Positions 1 through 13,706 of a DNA stretch of 64,000 nucleotides are shown here, in pieces (the first letter of the stretch is position 1; each line of letters begins with the position of its first letter). The DNA comes from Plumapathes pennacea (taxonomy: Eukaryota > Cnidaria > Anthozoa > Antipatharia > Myriopathidae). Under the pieces are notes generated by a model that was not told the origin of the DNA, searched no databases, and saw only the letters and a list, made by a program, of their open reading frames with translations. Where the stretch lies: contig OZ038473.1 of NCBI GenBank assembly GCA_964036295.1, positions 14,354,001-14,418,000 on the forward strand. The letters are read 5' to 3'. The position numbers were made by a program, and so were the translations under genes.

Positions 1-3000
1 TTAAATACCAAACTCATCCAGCAACACGACCGACATCCGTACTTATGGTCAGGAGGGTTTTGGAGGTTATATGCCGACACACGACAAAGCCTCACTGGTT
101 GTACCGCGATGGCAGTAAGCTGACTTTATAGCCATCCTAGATTTTATTTTCTTCCTCCATCTCTGCCTACGCTTTTGCACTTCTTTCCCCATCTCGTAAT
201 GATCTGTGCGAATGAGTCGGAGACGAATAAGCATCTGTGACAAAGCCTCCCTGGTTGTACCGCGACGGCAGTAAGCTGACTTTATAGCCATCCTAGATTT
301 TATTTTCTTCCTCCATCTCTGCCTACGTTTTTGCACTTCTTTCCCCATCTCGTAATGATCTTAAAACTTTTTTCCGTGGAAACTGGTGCGGGTGCACATT
401 CCACTGAATCCCTTTGCTCTTTTGAAATTAAATACCAAACTCATCCAGCAACACGACCGACATCCGTACTTATGGTCAGGAGGGTTTTGGAGGTTATATG
501 CCAACACACGACAAAGCCTCACTGGTTGTACCGCGATGGCAGTAAGCTGACTTTATAGCCATCCTAGATTTTATTTTCTTCCTCCATCTCTGCCTACGCT
601 TTTGCACTTCTTTCCCCATCTCGTAATGATCTGGGCGAATGAGTCGGAGACGAATAAGCATCTGTGACAAAGCCTCCCTGGTTGTACCGCGACGGCAGTA
701 AGCTGACTTTATAGCCATCCTAGATTTTATTTTCTTCCTCCATCTCTGCCTACGCTTTTGCACTTCTTTCCCCATCTCGTAATGATCTTAAAACTTTTTC
801 CCCGGAAACTGGTGCGGGTGCACATTCCACTGAATCCATTTGCTCTTTTGAAATTAAATACCAAACTCATCCAGCAACACGACCGACATCCGGACTTATG
901 GTCAGGAGGGTTTTGGAGGTTATATGCCGACACACGACAAAGCCTCACTGGTTGTACCGCGATGGCAGTAAGCTGAATTTATAGCCATCCTTGATTATAT
1001 TTTCTTCCTCCATCTCTGCCTACGCTTTTGCACTTCTTTCCCCATCTCGTAATGATCTTAAAACTTTTTATCCGTGGAAACTGGTGCGGGTGCACATTCC
1101 ACTGAATCCCTTTGCTCTTTTGAAATTAAATACCAAACTCATCCAGCAACACGACCGACATCCGGACTTATGGTCAGGAAGGTTATGGAGGTTATATGGC
1201 GTCACACGACAAAGCCTCACTGGTTGTACCGCGATGGCAGTAAGCTGGCTTTATAGCCATCCTAGATTTTATTTTCTTCCTCCATCTCTGCCTACGCTTT
1301 TGCACTTCTTTCCCCATCTCGTAATGATCTTAAAACTTTTTTGGAAACTGGCGCGGGTGCACATTCCATTGAATCCCTTTGTTGTTTTGAAATTAAATAC
1401 CAAACTCATCCAGCAACACGACCGACATCCGGACTTATGGTCAGGAGGGTTTTGGAGGTTATATGCCGACACACGACAAAGCCTCACTGGTTGTACCGTG
1501 ATGGCAGTAAGCTGACTTTATAGCCATCCTAGATTTTATTTTCTTCCTCCATCTCTGTCTACGCTTTTGCTCTTCTTTCCCCATCTCGTAATGATCTTAA
1601 AACTTTTTTTTGGAAACTGGCGCGGGTGCACATTCCACTGAATCCCTTTGTTGTTTTGAAATTAAATACCAAACTCATCCAGCAACACGACCGACATCCG
1701 GACTTATGGTCAGGAGGGTTTTGGAGGTTGTATGCCGACACACGACGAAGCCTCACTGGTTGTACCGCGATGGCAGTAAGGTGACTTTATAGCTATCCTA
1801 GATTTTATTTTCTTCCTCCATCTTTCTCTACGCTTTTGCACTTCTTTCCCCATCTCGTAATGATCTTAAAACTTTTCTGCGGAAACTGGCGCGGGTGCAC
1901 ATTCCACTGAATCCCTTTGTTGTTTTGAAATTAAATACCAAACTCATCCAGCAACACGACTGACATCCGGACTTATGGTCAGGAGGGTTTTGGAGGTTAT
2001 ATGCCGACACACGACAAAGCCTCACTGGTTGTACCGCAATGGCAGTAAGCTGACTTAATAGCCATCCTAAATTTTATTTTCTTCCTCCATCTCTGCCTAC
2101 ACTTTTGCACTTCTTTCCCCATCTCGTAATGATCAGTGTGAATGAGTCAAAGACGAATAAGCATCTGTGACAAAGCCTCCCTGGTTGTACCGCGATGGCA
2201 GTAAGGTGACTTTATAGCCATCCTGGATTTTATTTTCTTCCTCCATCTCTGCCTACGCTTTTGCACTTCTTTCCCCATCTCGTAATGATCTGAAAACTTT
2301 TTTTTCTGCGGAAACTGGCGCGGGTGCACATTCCACTGAATCCCTTTGTTGTTTTGAAATTAAATACCAAACTCATCCAGCAACACGACCGACATCCGGA
2401 CTTTTTGTCAGGAGGGTTTTGCAGGTTATATGCCGACACAGGACAAAGCCTCACTGGTTGTACCGCGATGGCAGTAAGCTGACTTTATAGCCATCCTAGA
2501 TTTTATTTTCTTCCTCCATCTCTGCTTACGCTTTTGCACTTCTTTCCCCATCTCGTAATGATCTTAAAACTTTTTTTTCCGCGGAAACTAGCGCGGGTGC
2601 ACATTCCACTGAATCCCTTTGTTGTTTTGAAATTAAATACCAAACTCATCCAGCAACACGACCGACATCCGGACTTATGGTCAGGAGGGTTTTGGAGGTT
2701 ATATGCCGACACACGACAAAGCCTCACTGATTGTACCGCGATGGCAGTATGGTGACTTTATAGCCATCCTAGATTTTATTTTCTTCCTCCATCTCTGCCT
2801 ACACTTTTGCACTTCTTTCCCCATCTCGTAATGATCTGGGCGAATGAGTCGGAGACGAATAAGCATCTGTGACAAAGCCTCACTGGTTGTACCGCGATTG
2901 CAGTAAGCTGACTTTATAGCCATCCTGGATTTTATTTTCTTCCTCCATCTCTGCCTACGCTTTTGCACTTCTTTCCCCATCTCGTAATGATCTCAAAACT

Positions 3001-6000
3001 TTTTTTTCCGTGGAAACTGGCGCGGGTCCACATTCCACTGAATCCCTTTGTTGTTTTGAAATTAAATACCAAACTCATCCAGCAACACGACCGACATCCG
3101 GACTTTTTGTCAGGAGGGTTTTGCAGGTTATATGCCGACACACGACAAAGCCTCACTGGTTGTACCGCGATGGCAGTAAGCTGACTTTATAGCCATCTTA
3201 GATTTTATTTTCTTCCTCCATCTCTGCTTACGCTTTTGCACTTCTTTCCCCATCTCGTAATGATCTGGGCGAATGAGTCGGAGACGAATAAGCATCTGTG
3301 ACTCACTGGTTGTACCGTGATGGCAGTAAGCTGATTTTATAGCCATCCTAGATTTTATTTTCTTCCTCCATCTCTGCCTACGTTTTTGCACTTCTTTCCC
3401 CATCTCGTAATGATCTTAAAACTTTTTTCCGTGGAAACTGGTGCGGGTGCACATTCCACTGAATCCCTTTGCTTTTTTGAAATTAAATACCAAACTCATC
3501 CAGCAACACGACCGACATCCGGACTTATGGTCAGGAGGGTTTTGGAGGTTATATGCCCACACACGACAAAGCCTCACTGGTTGTACCGCGATGGCAGTAA
3601 GCTGACTTTATAGCCATCCTAGATTTTATTTTCTTCCTCCATCTCTGCCTACGCTTTTGCACTTCTTCCCCCATTTCGTAATGATCTTAAAACTTTTTTT
3701 TCCGCGGAAACTGGCGCGGGTGCACATTCCACTGAATCCCTTTGTTGTTTTGAAATTAAATACCAAACTCATCCAGCAACACGACCGACATCCGGACTTA
3801 TGGTCAGGAGGGTTTTGCAGGTTATATGCCGACACAGGACAAAGCCTCACTGGTTGTACCGCGATGGCAGTAAGCTGACTTTATAGCCATCCTAGATTTT
3901 ATTTTCTTCCTCCATCTCTGCTTACGCTTTTGCACTTCTTTCCCCATCTCGTAATGATCTTAAAACTTTTTTTTCCGCGGAAACTAGCGCGGGTGCACAT
4001 TCCACTGAATCCCTTTGTTGTTTTGAAATTAAATACCAAACTCATCCAGCAACACGACCGACATCCGGACTTATGGTCAGGAGGGTTTTGGAGGTTATAT
4101 GCCGACACACGACAAAGCCTCACTGATTGTACCGCGATGGCAGTATGGTGACTTTATAGCCATCCTAGATTTTATTTTCTTCCTCCATCTCTGCCTACAC
4201 TTTTGCACTTCTTTCCCCATCTCGTAATGATCTGGGCGAATGAGTCGGAGACGAATAAGCATCTGTGACAAAGCCTCACTGGTTGTACCGCGATTGCAGT
4301 AAGCTGACTTTATAGCCATCCTGGATTTTATTTTCTTCCTCCATCTCTGCCTACGCTTTTGCACTTCTTTCCCCATCTCGTAATGATCTCAAAACTTTTT
4401 TTTCCGTGGAAACTGGCGCGGGTCCACATTCCACTGAATCCCTTTGTTGTTTTGAAATTAAATACCAAACTCATCCAGCAACACGACCGACATCCGGACT
4501 TTTTGTCAGGAGGGTTTTGCAGGTTATATGCCGACACACGACAAAGCCTCACTGGTTGTACCGCGATGGCAGTAAGCTGACTTTATAGCCATCTTAGATT
4601 TTATTTTCTTCCTCCATCTCTGCTTACGCTTTTGCACTTCTTTCCCCATCTCGTAATGATCTGGGCGAATGAGTCGGAGACGAATAAGCATCTGTGACTC
4701 ACTGGTTGTACCGTGATGGCAGTAAGCTGACTTTATAGCCATCCTAGATTTTATTTTCTTCCTCCATCTCTGCCTACGTTTTTGCACTTCTTTCCCCATC
4801 TCGTAATGATCTTAAAACTTTTTTCCGTGGAAACTGGTGCGGGTGCACATTCCACTGAATCCCTTTGCTTTTTTGAAATTAAATACCAAACTCATCCAGC
4901 AACACGACCGACATCCGGACTTATGGTCAGGAGGGTTTTGGAGGTTATATGCCCACACACGACAAAGCCTCACTGGTTGTACCGCGATGGCAGTAAGCTG
5001 ACTTTATAGCCATCCTAGATTTTATTTTCTTCCTCCATCTCTGCCTACGCTTTTGCACTTCTTCCCCCATTTCGTAATGATCTTAAAACTTTTTTTTCCG
5101 CGGAAACTGGCGCGGGTGCACATTCCACTGAATCCCTTTGTTGTTTTGAAATTAAATACCAAACTCATCCAGCAACACGACCGACATCCGGACTTATGGT
5201 CAGGAGGGTTATGGAGGTTATATGGCGTCACACGACAAAGCCTCACTGGTTGTACCGCGATGGCAGTAAGCTGGCTTTATAGCCATCCTAGATTTTATTT
5301 TCTTCCTCCATCTCTGCCTACGCTTTTGCACTTCTTTCCCCATCTCGTAATGATCTTAAAACTGTTTTTTAGAAACTGGCGCGGGTGCACATTCCACTGA
5401 ATCCCTTTGCTCTTTTGAAATTAAATACCAAACTCATCCAGCAACACGACCGACATCCGGACTTATGGTCAGGAGGGTTATGGAGGTTATATGCCGACAC
5501 ACGACAAACCCTCACTGGTTGTACCGCGATGGCAGTAAGCTGACTTTATAGCCATCCTAGATTTTATTTTCTTCCTCCATCTCTGCCTACGCTTTTGCAC
5601 TTCTTTCCCCATCTCGTAATGATCTGTGCGAATGAGTCGGAGACGAATAAGCATCTGTGACAAAGCCTCCCTGGTTTTACCGCGACGGCAGTAAGCTGAC
5701 TTTATAGCCATCCTGGATTTTATTTTCTTCCTCCATCTCTGCCTACGCTTTTGCACTTCTTTCCCCATCTCGTAATGATCTTAAAACTTTTTCCCCGGAA
5801 ACTGGTGCGGGTGCACATTCCACTGAATCTATTTGCTCTTTTGAAATTAAATACCAAACTCATCCAGCAACACGACCGACATCCGGATTTATGGTCAGGA
5901 GGGTTTTGGAGGTTATATGCCGACACACGACAAAGCCTCACTGGTTGTACCGCGATGGCAGTAAGCTGAATTTATAGCCTTCCTTGATTATATTTTCTTC

Positions 6001-9000
6001 CTCCATCTCTGCCTACGCTTTTGCACTTCTTTCCCCATCTCGTAATGATCTTAAAACTTTTTTTCCGCGGAAACTGGTGCGGGTGCACATTCCACTGAAT
6101 CCCTTTGCTCTTGAAATTAAATACCAAACTCATCCAGCAACACGACCGACATCCGGACTTATGGTCAGGAGGGTTATGGAGGTTATATGGCGTCACACGA
6201 CAAAGCCTCACTGGTTGTACCGCGATGGCAGTAAGCTGGCTTTATAGCCATCCTAGATTTTATTTTCTTCCTCCATCTCTGCCTACGCTTTTGCACTTCT
6301 TTCCCCATCTCGTAATGATCTTAAAACTTTTTTTCCGCTGAAACTTGCGTGGGTGCACATTCCACTGAATCTCTTTGTTGTTTTGAAATTAAATACCAAA
6401 CTCATCCAGCAACACGACCGATATCCGGACTTATGGTCAGGAGGGTTTTGGAGGTTATATGCCAACACACGACAAAGCCTCACTGGTTGTACCGTGATGG
6501 CAGTAAGCTGACTTTATAGCCATCCTAGATTTTATTTTCTTTTTCCATCTCTGTCTACGCTTTTGCACTTCTTTCCCCATCTCGTAATGATCTTAAAACT
6601 TTTTTCTGCGGAAACTGGCGCGGGTGCACATTCCACTGAATCTCTTTGTTGTTTTGAAATTAAATACCAAACTCATCCAGCAACACGACTGACATCCGGA
6701 CTTATGGTCAGGAGGGTTTTGGAGGTTATATGCCGACACACGACGAAGCCTCACTGGTTGTACCGAAATGGCAGTAAGCTCACTTTATAGCAATTCCTTG
6801 ATTTTATTTTCTTCCTCCATCTCTGCCTACGCTTTTGCACTTCTTTCCCCATCTCGTAATGATCTGTGCGGATGAGTCGGAGACGAATAAGCATCTGACA
6901 AAGCCTCCCTGCTTGTACCGCGACGGCAGTAAGCTGACTTTATAGCCATCCTAGATTTTATTTTCTTCCTCCATCTCTGCCTACGCTTTAGCACTTCTTT
7001 CCCCATCTCGTAATGATGTTAAAACTTTTTTCTGCGGAAACTGGCGCGGGTGCACATTCCACTGAATCCCTTTGTTGTCTTAAAATTAAATACCAAACTC
7101 ATCCAGCAACACGACTCACATCCGGACTTATGGTCAGGAGGGTTTTGGAGGTTATATGCCGACACACGACAAAGCCTCACTGGTTGTACTGCAATGGCAG
7201 TAAGCTGACTTAATAGCCATCGTAGATTTTATTTTCTTCCTCCATCTCTGCCTACGCTTTTGCACTTCTTTTCCCATCTCGTAATGATCTTAAAACTTTT
7301 TCGCGGAAACTGGTGCGGGTGCACATTCCACTGAATCCATTTCCTCTTTTGAAATTACATACCAAACTCATCCATCAACACGACCGACATCCGGACTTAT
7401 GGTCAGGAAGGTTTTGGAGGTTATATGTCGACACACGACAAAGCCTCACTGGTTGTACCGCGATGGCAGTAAGCTGACTTTATAGCCATCCTTGATTATA
7501 TTTTCTTCCTCCATCTCTGCCTACGCTTTTGCACTTCTTTCCCCATCTCGTAATGATCTTAAAACTTTTTTTCCGCGGAAACTTGCGTGGGTGCACATTC
7601 CACTGAATCTCTTTGTTGTTTTGAAATTAAATACCAAACTCATCCAGCAACACGACCGACATCCGGACTTATGGTCAGGAGGGTTTTGGAGGTTGTATGC
7701 CGACACACGACGAAGCCTCACTGGTTGTACCGCGATGGCAGTAAGGTGACTTTATAGCTTTCCTAGATTTTATTTTCTTCCTCCATCTTTGTCTACGCTT
7801 TTGCACTTCTTTCCCCATCTCGTAATGATCTTAAAACTTTTTTCTGCGGAAACTGGCGCGGGTGCACATTCCACTGAATCCCTTTGTTGTTTTGAAATTA
7901 AATACCAAACTCATCCAGCAACACGACTGACATCCGGACTTATGGTCAGGAGGGTTTTGGAGGTTATATGCCGACACACGACAAAGCCTCACTGGTTGTA
8001 CCGCAATGGCAGTAAGCTGACTTAATAGCCATCCTAAATTTTATTTTCTTCCTCCATCTCTGCCTACACTTTTGCACTTCTTTCCCCATCTCGTAATGAT
8101 CTGTGTGAATGAGTCGGAGACGAATAAGCATCTGTGACAAAGCCTCCCTGGTTGTACCGCGATGGCAGTAAGCTGACTTTATAGCTATCCTAGATTTTTT
8201 CTTCCTCCATCTTTGCCTACGCTTTTGCACCTTATTTCCCATCTCGTAATGATCTGAAAACTTTTTTTTCTTCGGAAACTGGCGCGGGTGCACATTCCAC
8301 TGAATCCCTTTGTTGTTTTGAAATTAAATACCAAACTCATCCAGCAACACGACCGACATCCGGACTTTTTGTCAGGAGGGTTTTGCAGGTTATATGCCGA
8401 CACAGGACAAAGCCTCACTGGTTGTACCGCGATGGCAGTAAGCTGACTTTATAGCCATCCTAGATTTTATTTTCTTCCTCCATCTCTGCTTACGCTTTTG
8501 CACTTCTTTCCCCATCTCGTAATGATCTTAAAACTTTTTTTTCCGCGGAAACTGGCGCGGGTGCACATTCCACTGAATCCCTTTGTTGTTTTGAAATTAA
8601 ATACCAAACTCATCCAGCAACATGACCGACATCCGGACTTATGGTCAGGAGGGTTTTGGAGGTTATATGCCGACACACGACAAACCCTCACTGGTTGTAC
8701 CGCGATGGCAGTAAGCTGACTTTATAGCCATCCTAGATTTTATTTTCTTCCTCCTTCTCTGCCTACACTTTTGCACTTCTTTCCCCATCTCGTAATGATC
8801 TGGGCGAATGAGTCGGAGACGAATAAGCATCTGTGACAAAGCCTCACTGGTTGTACCGCGATTGCAGTAAGCTGACTTTATAGCCATCCTGGATTTTATT
8901 TTCTTCCTCCATCTCTGCCTACGCTTTTGCACTTCTTTCCCCATCTCGTAATGATCTCAAAACTTTTTTTTCCGCGGAAACTGGCGTGGGTGCACATTCC

Positions 9001-10578
9001 ACTGAATCCCTTTGTTGTTTTGAAATTAAATACCAAACTCATCCAGCAACACGACCGACATCCGGACTTTTTGTCAGGAGGGTTTTGCAGGTCATATGCC
9101 GACACACAACAAAGCCTCACTGGTTGTACCGCGATGGCAGTAAGCTGACTTTATAGCCATCTTAGATTTTATTTTCTTCCTCCATCTCTGCTTACGCTTT
9201 TGCACTTCTTTCCCCATCTCGTAATGATCTGGGCGAATGAGTCGGAGACGAATAAGCATCTGTGACTCACTGGTTTTACCGCGATGGCAGTAAGCTGACT
9301 TTATAGCCATTTTAGATTTTATTTTCTTCCTCCATCTCTGCCTACGCTTTTGCACTTCTTTCCCCATCTCGTAATGATCTCAAAACTTTTTTTTCCGCAG
9401 AAACTGGCGCGGGTGCACATTCCACTGAATCCCTTTGTTGTTTTGAAATTAAATACCAAACTCATCCAGCAACACGACCGACATCCGGACTTTTTGTCAG
9501 GAGGGTTTTGCAGGTTATATGCCGACACACGACAAAGCCTCACTGGTTGTACCGCGATGGCAGTAAGCTGACTTTATAGCCATCCTAGATTTTATTTTCT
9601 TCCTCCATCTCTGCTTACGCTTTTGCACTTCTTTCCCCATCTCGTAATGATCTTAAAACTTTTTTTTCCGCGGAAACTGGCGCGGGTGCACATTCCACTG
9701 AATCCCTTTGTTGTTTTGAAATTAAATACCAAACTCATCCAGCAACACGACCGACATCCGGACTTATGGTCAGGAGGGTTTTGGAGGTTATATGCTGACA
9801 CACGACAAAGCCTCACTGGTTGTACCGCGATGGCAGTAAGCTGACTTTATAGCCATCCTAGATTTTATTTTCTTCCTCCATCTCTGCCTACGCTTTTGCA
9901 CTTTCCCCATCTCGTAATGATCTTAAAACTTTTTTTTCCGCTGAAACTGGCGCGGGTGCACATTCCACTGAATCCCTTTGTTGTTTTGAAATTAAATACC
10001 AATCTCATCCAGCAACACGACCGACATCTGGACTTATGGTCAGGAGGGTTTTGGAGGTTATATGCTGACACACGACAAAGCCTAAATGGTTGTACCGCGA
10101 TGGTAGTAAGCTGACTTTATAGCCATCCTAGATTTTATTTTCTTCCTCCATCTCTGCCTACGCTTTTGCACTTCTTTCCCCATCTCGTAATGATCTTAAA
10201 ACTTTTTTTTCTGCGGAAACTGGCGCGGATGCACATTCCACTGAATCCCTTTGTTGTTTTGAAATTAGATACCAAACTCATCCAGCAACACGACCGACAG
10301 CCGGACTTATGGTCAGGAGGGTTTTGGAGGTTATATGCCGACACACGACAAAGCCTCACTGGTTGTACCGCGATGGCAGTAAGCTGACTTTATAGCCATC
10401 TTAGATTTTATTTTCTTCCTCCATCTCTGCCTACGCTTTTGCACTTCTTTCACCATCTCGTAATGATCTTAAAACTTTTCCTCGGAAACTGGCGCGGGTG
10501 CACATCCCACTGAATCCATTTGTTGTTTTGAAATTAAATACCAAACTCATCCAGCAACACGATATCTGGAGTTATGGT
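1..10578. repeat. Complex satellite array, ~270-bp and ~156-bp monomers
   Basis: The whole stretch consists of tandem monomers. Long monomers are ~267-273 bp (for example starts near 9,350, 9,623, 9,896 and 10,166). Short monomers are ~156 bp and alternate with them, giving 423-429-bp pairs. Both share the T-rich stretch ending in CTTTCCCCATCTCGTAATGA and the stretch ACTGGTTGTACCGCGATGGC. They differ in the middle: long monomers carry a segment containing GCGGGTGCACATTCCACTGA, short ones carry GAATGAGTCGGAGACGAATA. Many monomers are a multiple of 3 long, so both strands give many spurious open frames of 60-174 codons; I call none of them genes. The array is cut by the left window edge and grades into the ~750-bp units near 10,440-10,578. 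Confidence 0.95.
2405..5200. repeat. Near-identical 1,396-bp tandem duplication inside the satellite
   Basis: Monomers from ~2,405 to ~3,800 recur from ~3,801 to ~5,196 with a constant offset of 1,396 bp. The only difference I noticed by eye is a T/C around 3,333 versus 4,729. Individual monomers elsewhere in the array differ by several percent, so this is a much younger event than the rest of the array, or an assembly duplication. Confidence 0.85.
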
Positions 10579-12640
10579 CAGGAGGTTTTCGGAGTTTGTA
10601 TGGCGACACGGTAAACCCTCACTGGTTGTATAAGCGACGCTGGCACTAGTAAGCTGACTTTACCGAGTCTTGAAGCTGAGAGCTCAGAAAGTGCACAAGT
10701 TTGATTTTTAACTTTTCGTACAAAGCCATCGACAAGACAGTCAGAAAGGATTCGTTGAAAGTAATTCTCTGTGATTTTTTTGGTTTTGCCTTTTTGATTA
10801 ATCCAATCTACTTTATGCTGTGTTGTAGTTGGCACAAATTTAGTGAATTTTACTAGATACTCACTTCCTTAGACATTCCCCTATCCATCCTTGATTTAAC
10901 TTTCTTCCTCCACCTTTGACGTCTTTTTTGTACGTCCTTTCCCATCTTCTGGCAAATGAGTCGGAGACGAATCAGACAGAAATTGATATTTCTGCGTCAC
11001 GGATATGGCAAAGCCAGGGCTCCAGTGATGCGGAGCATTCTGGGACAGCTTGTAGATTTTAGCACCGTGCTGCACGTGGATAAGCAATCCAGGCCGTCAC
11101 CACCATATTAACAATTAGGGCAAATTTTTCAAAACGACGATGATAATAATGAGAATGAGTTTCCTTACATTCAGTTCAAGGCAGATGTACAAAACACGCT
11201 GTTGATGCGCAGCCAAAGTTTTTCCTGCGGAAACTGGCGTGGGTGTACGCTCCACTGAATCCCTTTGTAGTTTTGAAATTAAATACCAAACTCATCCAGC
11301 AACACGACATCCGGACTTATGGTCAGGAGAGTTTTGGAGTTTATATGGCGACACGGTAAACCCTCACTGGTTGTATAAGCCGCGCTGGCACTAGTAAGCT
11401 GACTTTACCGAGTCTTGAAGCCGAGAGCTCAGAAAGTGCACAAGTTTGATTTTTAACTTTTCGTGCAAAGCCATCGAGAAGACAGTCAGAAAGGATTCGT
11501 TGAAAGTAATTCTCTGACTTTTTTGGTTTTGCCTTTTTCATTAATCCAATGTACTTTATGTTGTGTTGTAGTTGGCACAGATTTAGTGAATTTTACTAGA
11601 TACTCACTTCTTCCTTAGACATTCCCCTATCCATCCTTGATTTAACTTTCTTCCTCCACCTTTGACGTCTTTTTTGTACGTCCTTTCCCATCTTCTGGCA
11701 AATGAGTCAGAGACGAATAAGACAGAAATTGATATTTCTGCATCATGGATACGGCAAAGCCTGGGCTCCAGTGATGCGGAGCATTCTGAGACAGCTTGTA
11801 GATTTTAGCACCGTGCTGCACGTGGTTAAGCAATCCAGGCTGTCAGCACCATATTAACAATTAGGGCAAATTTTTCAAAACGACGATAATAATGATAATG
11901 AGTTTCCTTGCATTCAGTTCAAGGCAGATCTGACAAAACGCGCTGTTGATGCGCGGCTGCGCAGCCAAACTGTTTCCTGTGGAAACTGGCGCGGGTGTAC
12001 GCTTCACTGAATCCCTTTGTAGTTTTGAAATTAAATACCAAACTCATCCAGCAACACGACATCCGGACTTATGGTCAGGAGGGTTTTGGAGTTTATTTGG
12101 CGACACACGATAAACCCTCACTGGTTGTATAAGCCGCGCTGGCACTAGTAAGCTGACTTTACCGAGTCTTGAAGCCGAGAGCTCAGAAAGTGCACAAGTT
12201 TGATTTTTAACTTTTCGTACAAAGCCATCGACAAGACAGTCAGAAAGGATTTGTTGAAAGTAATTCTCTGTGAGTTTTTTGGTTTTGCCTTTTTGATTAA
12301 TCCAATCTACTTTATGCTGTGTTGTAGTTGGCACAAATTTAGTGAATTTTACTAGATACTCACTTCTTCCTTAGACATTCCCCTATCCATCCTTGATTTA
12401 ACTTTCTTCTTCCACCTTTGACGTCTTTTTTGTACCTCCTTTCCCATCTTCTGGCAAAAGAGTCGGAGACGAATAAGACAGAAATTGATATTTCTGCGTC
12501 ACGGATACGACAAAGCCTGGGCTCCAGTGACGCAGAGCATTCTGGGACAGCTTGTAGATTTTAGCACCGTGCTGCACGTGGTTAAGCAATCCAGGCCGTC
12601 AGCACCATATTAACAATTAGGGCAAATTTTTCAAAACGAC
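10440..12640. repeat. Three tandem ~750-bp satellite-related units
   Basis: The landmark GAATCCCTTTGTAGTTTTGA recurs near 10,513 (variant), 11,261 and 12,010, about 749 bp apart. Each unit joins the middle part of the 270-bp monomer to two extra blocks. One reads on the minus strand as a frame containing TTQHKVDWINQK and GFVRKVKNQTCALSELSA. The other reads as a frame containing HGAKIYKLSQNA and HWSPGF. The same blocks occur once in each of units P, Q and R further right (24,000, 30,000 and 36,200 regions). The third unit breaks at ~12,640, where the next element begins. Confidence 0.85.
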
Positions 12641-12642
12641 TA

Positions 12643-13706
12643 TATTAATGTCACTGCTCCTTATGATAACAAGACGAGACACATTGGCATAAGGGGGATG
12701 CACTACCCTGCGGTATATCTAGCTGGGCGACTACCGGTTGCGCGACCTTTTAAAACCTCACTTATCACCCCATTAGCTTGGGGATAGGACAAGCGTATTG
12801 GTAGGTCTTGATTTTATAGCAGAGCCTCGCTTATCTCCCCGGCACTACGAGCTGAGACCATAGGTCAGCACATGCTGGATCGGACAAGAGTATTGGCAGG
12901 TATGCGTAAAATAATGTCCAAAAGCTTGGGGGAAGTCGCTGCGCAGACAAAGGGAAGTGACCCAGTTTATTGAGAAATAAACAAAGCAAGGCACCACTCC
13001 AAAGGGAGGGAGGGTGGGGAATTCGCAAAACGTTGCAACAAGCGTACCAAGTAAGGCTGCTATAAAATGTACTGTGACGATTGTTCAGCTGCTTTTATAG
13101 TCAGACAAGTATCGGACAACAGTGGGTCTTGAGCCTGACATGTCTCGCCATTACGTGGCGAGTTTTAGCTAAAATGAATAGAGCATACATAAGTTGAGCC
13201 AATCTCTATTCAGTTAAAAACCGCCACTAGACAAGGTTTTCGTCATCCCGGTAAAATCCTAAAGCATGGCATTGTTTCACTAGAGGACATGAATGAACAA
13301 TGGTGAATGAACAGTAACCGCCGATGTCGTGACTGCCCTCGACTGACCTTGCTCGTCACATTCCATTAACTGCATTTTACACGGGACGTTGTAAATGCTT
13401 TATTAATGTCACTGCTCCTTATGATAACAAGACGAGACACATTGGCGTAAGGGGGATGCACTACCCTGCGGTATATCTAGCTGGGCGACTTCCGGTTGCG
13501 CGACCTTTTAAAACCTCACTTATCACCCCATTAGCTTGGGGATAGGACAAGCGTATTGGTAGGTCTTGATTTTATAGCAGAGCCTCACTTATCTCCCCGG
13601 CACTACGAGCTGAGACCATAGGTCAGCATGTGCTGGATCGGACAAGAGTATTGGCAGGTATGCGTAAAATAATGCCCAAAAGCTTGGGGGAAGTCGCTGC
13701 GCAGAC
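12643..13706. mobile_element. 306-bp direct-repeat pair 758 bp apart (TRIM-like element or tandem duplication)
   Basis: Bases 12,643-12,948 and 13,401-13,706 are direct repeats differing at only about six positions (~98% identical by eye). They enclose 452 bp without a long open frame. Within each repeat, TGTCACTG... to ...CTGCGCA could be read as TG...CA ends, as in a long terminal repeat, so a non-autonomous terminal-repeat retroelement is possible. I found no convincing primer-binding site, polypurine tract or target-site duplication. A simple tandem duplication of 758 bp with a truncated second copy explains the data equally well. Confidence 0.5.

Noticed and set aside
1-10560. Dozens of 60-174-codon open frames on both strands (for example KTTKGFSGMCTRASF or LARVHIPLNPFVVLKLNT repeats) as a repeated gene family
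   Set aside because: They are frames of satellite monomers whose lengths are often multiples of 3. The same bases are open on both strands and every copy ends in monomer-borne stops.
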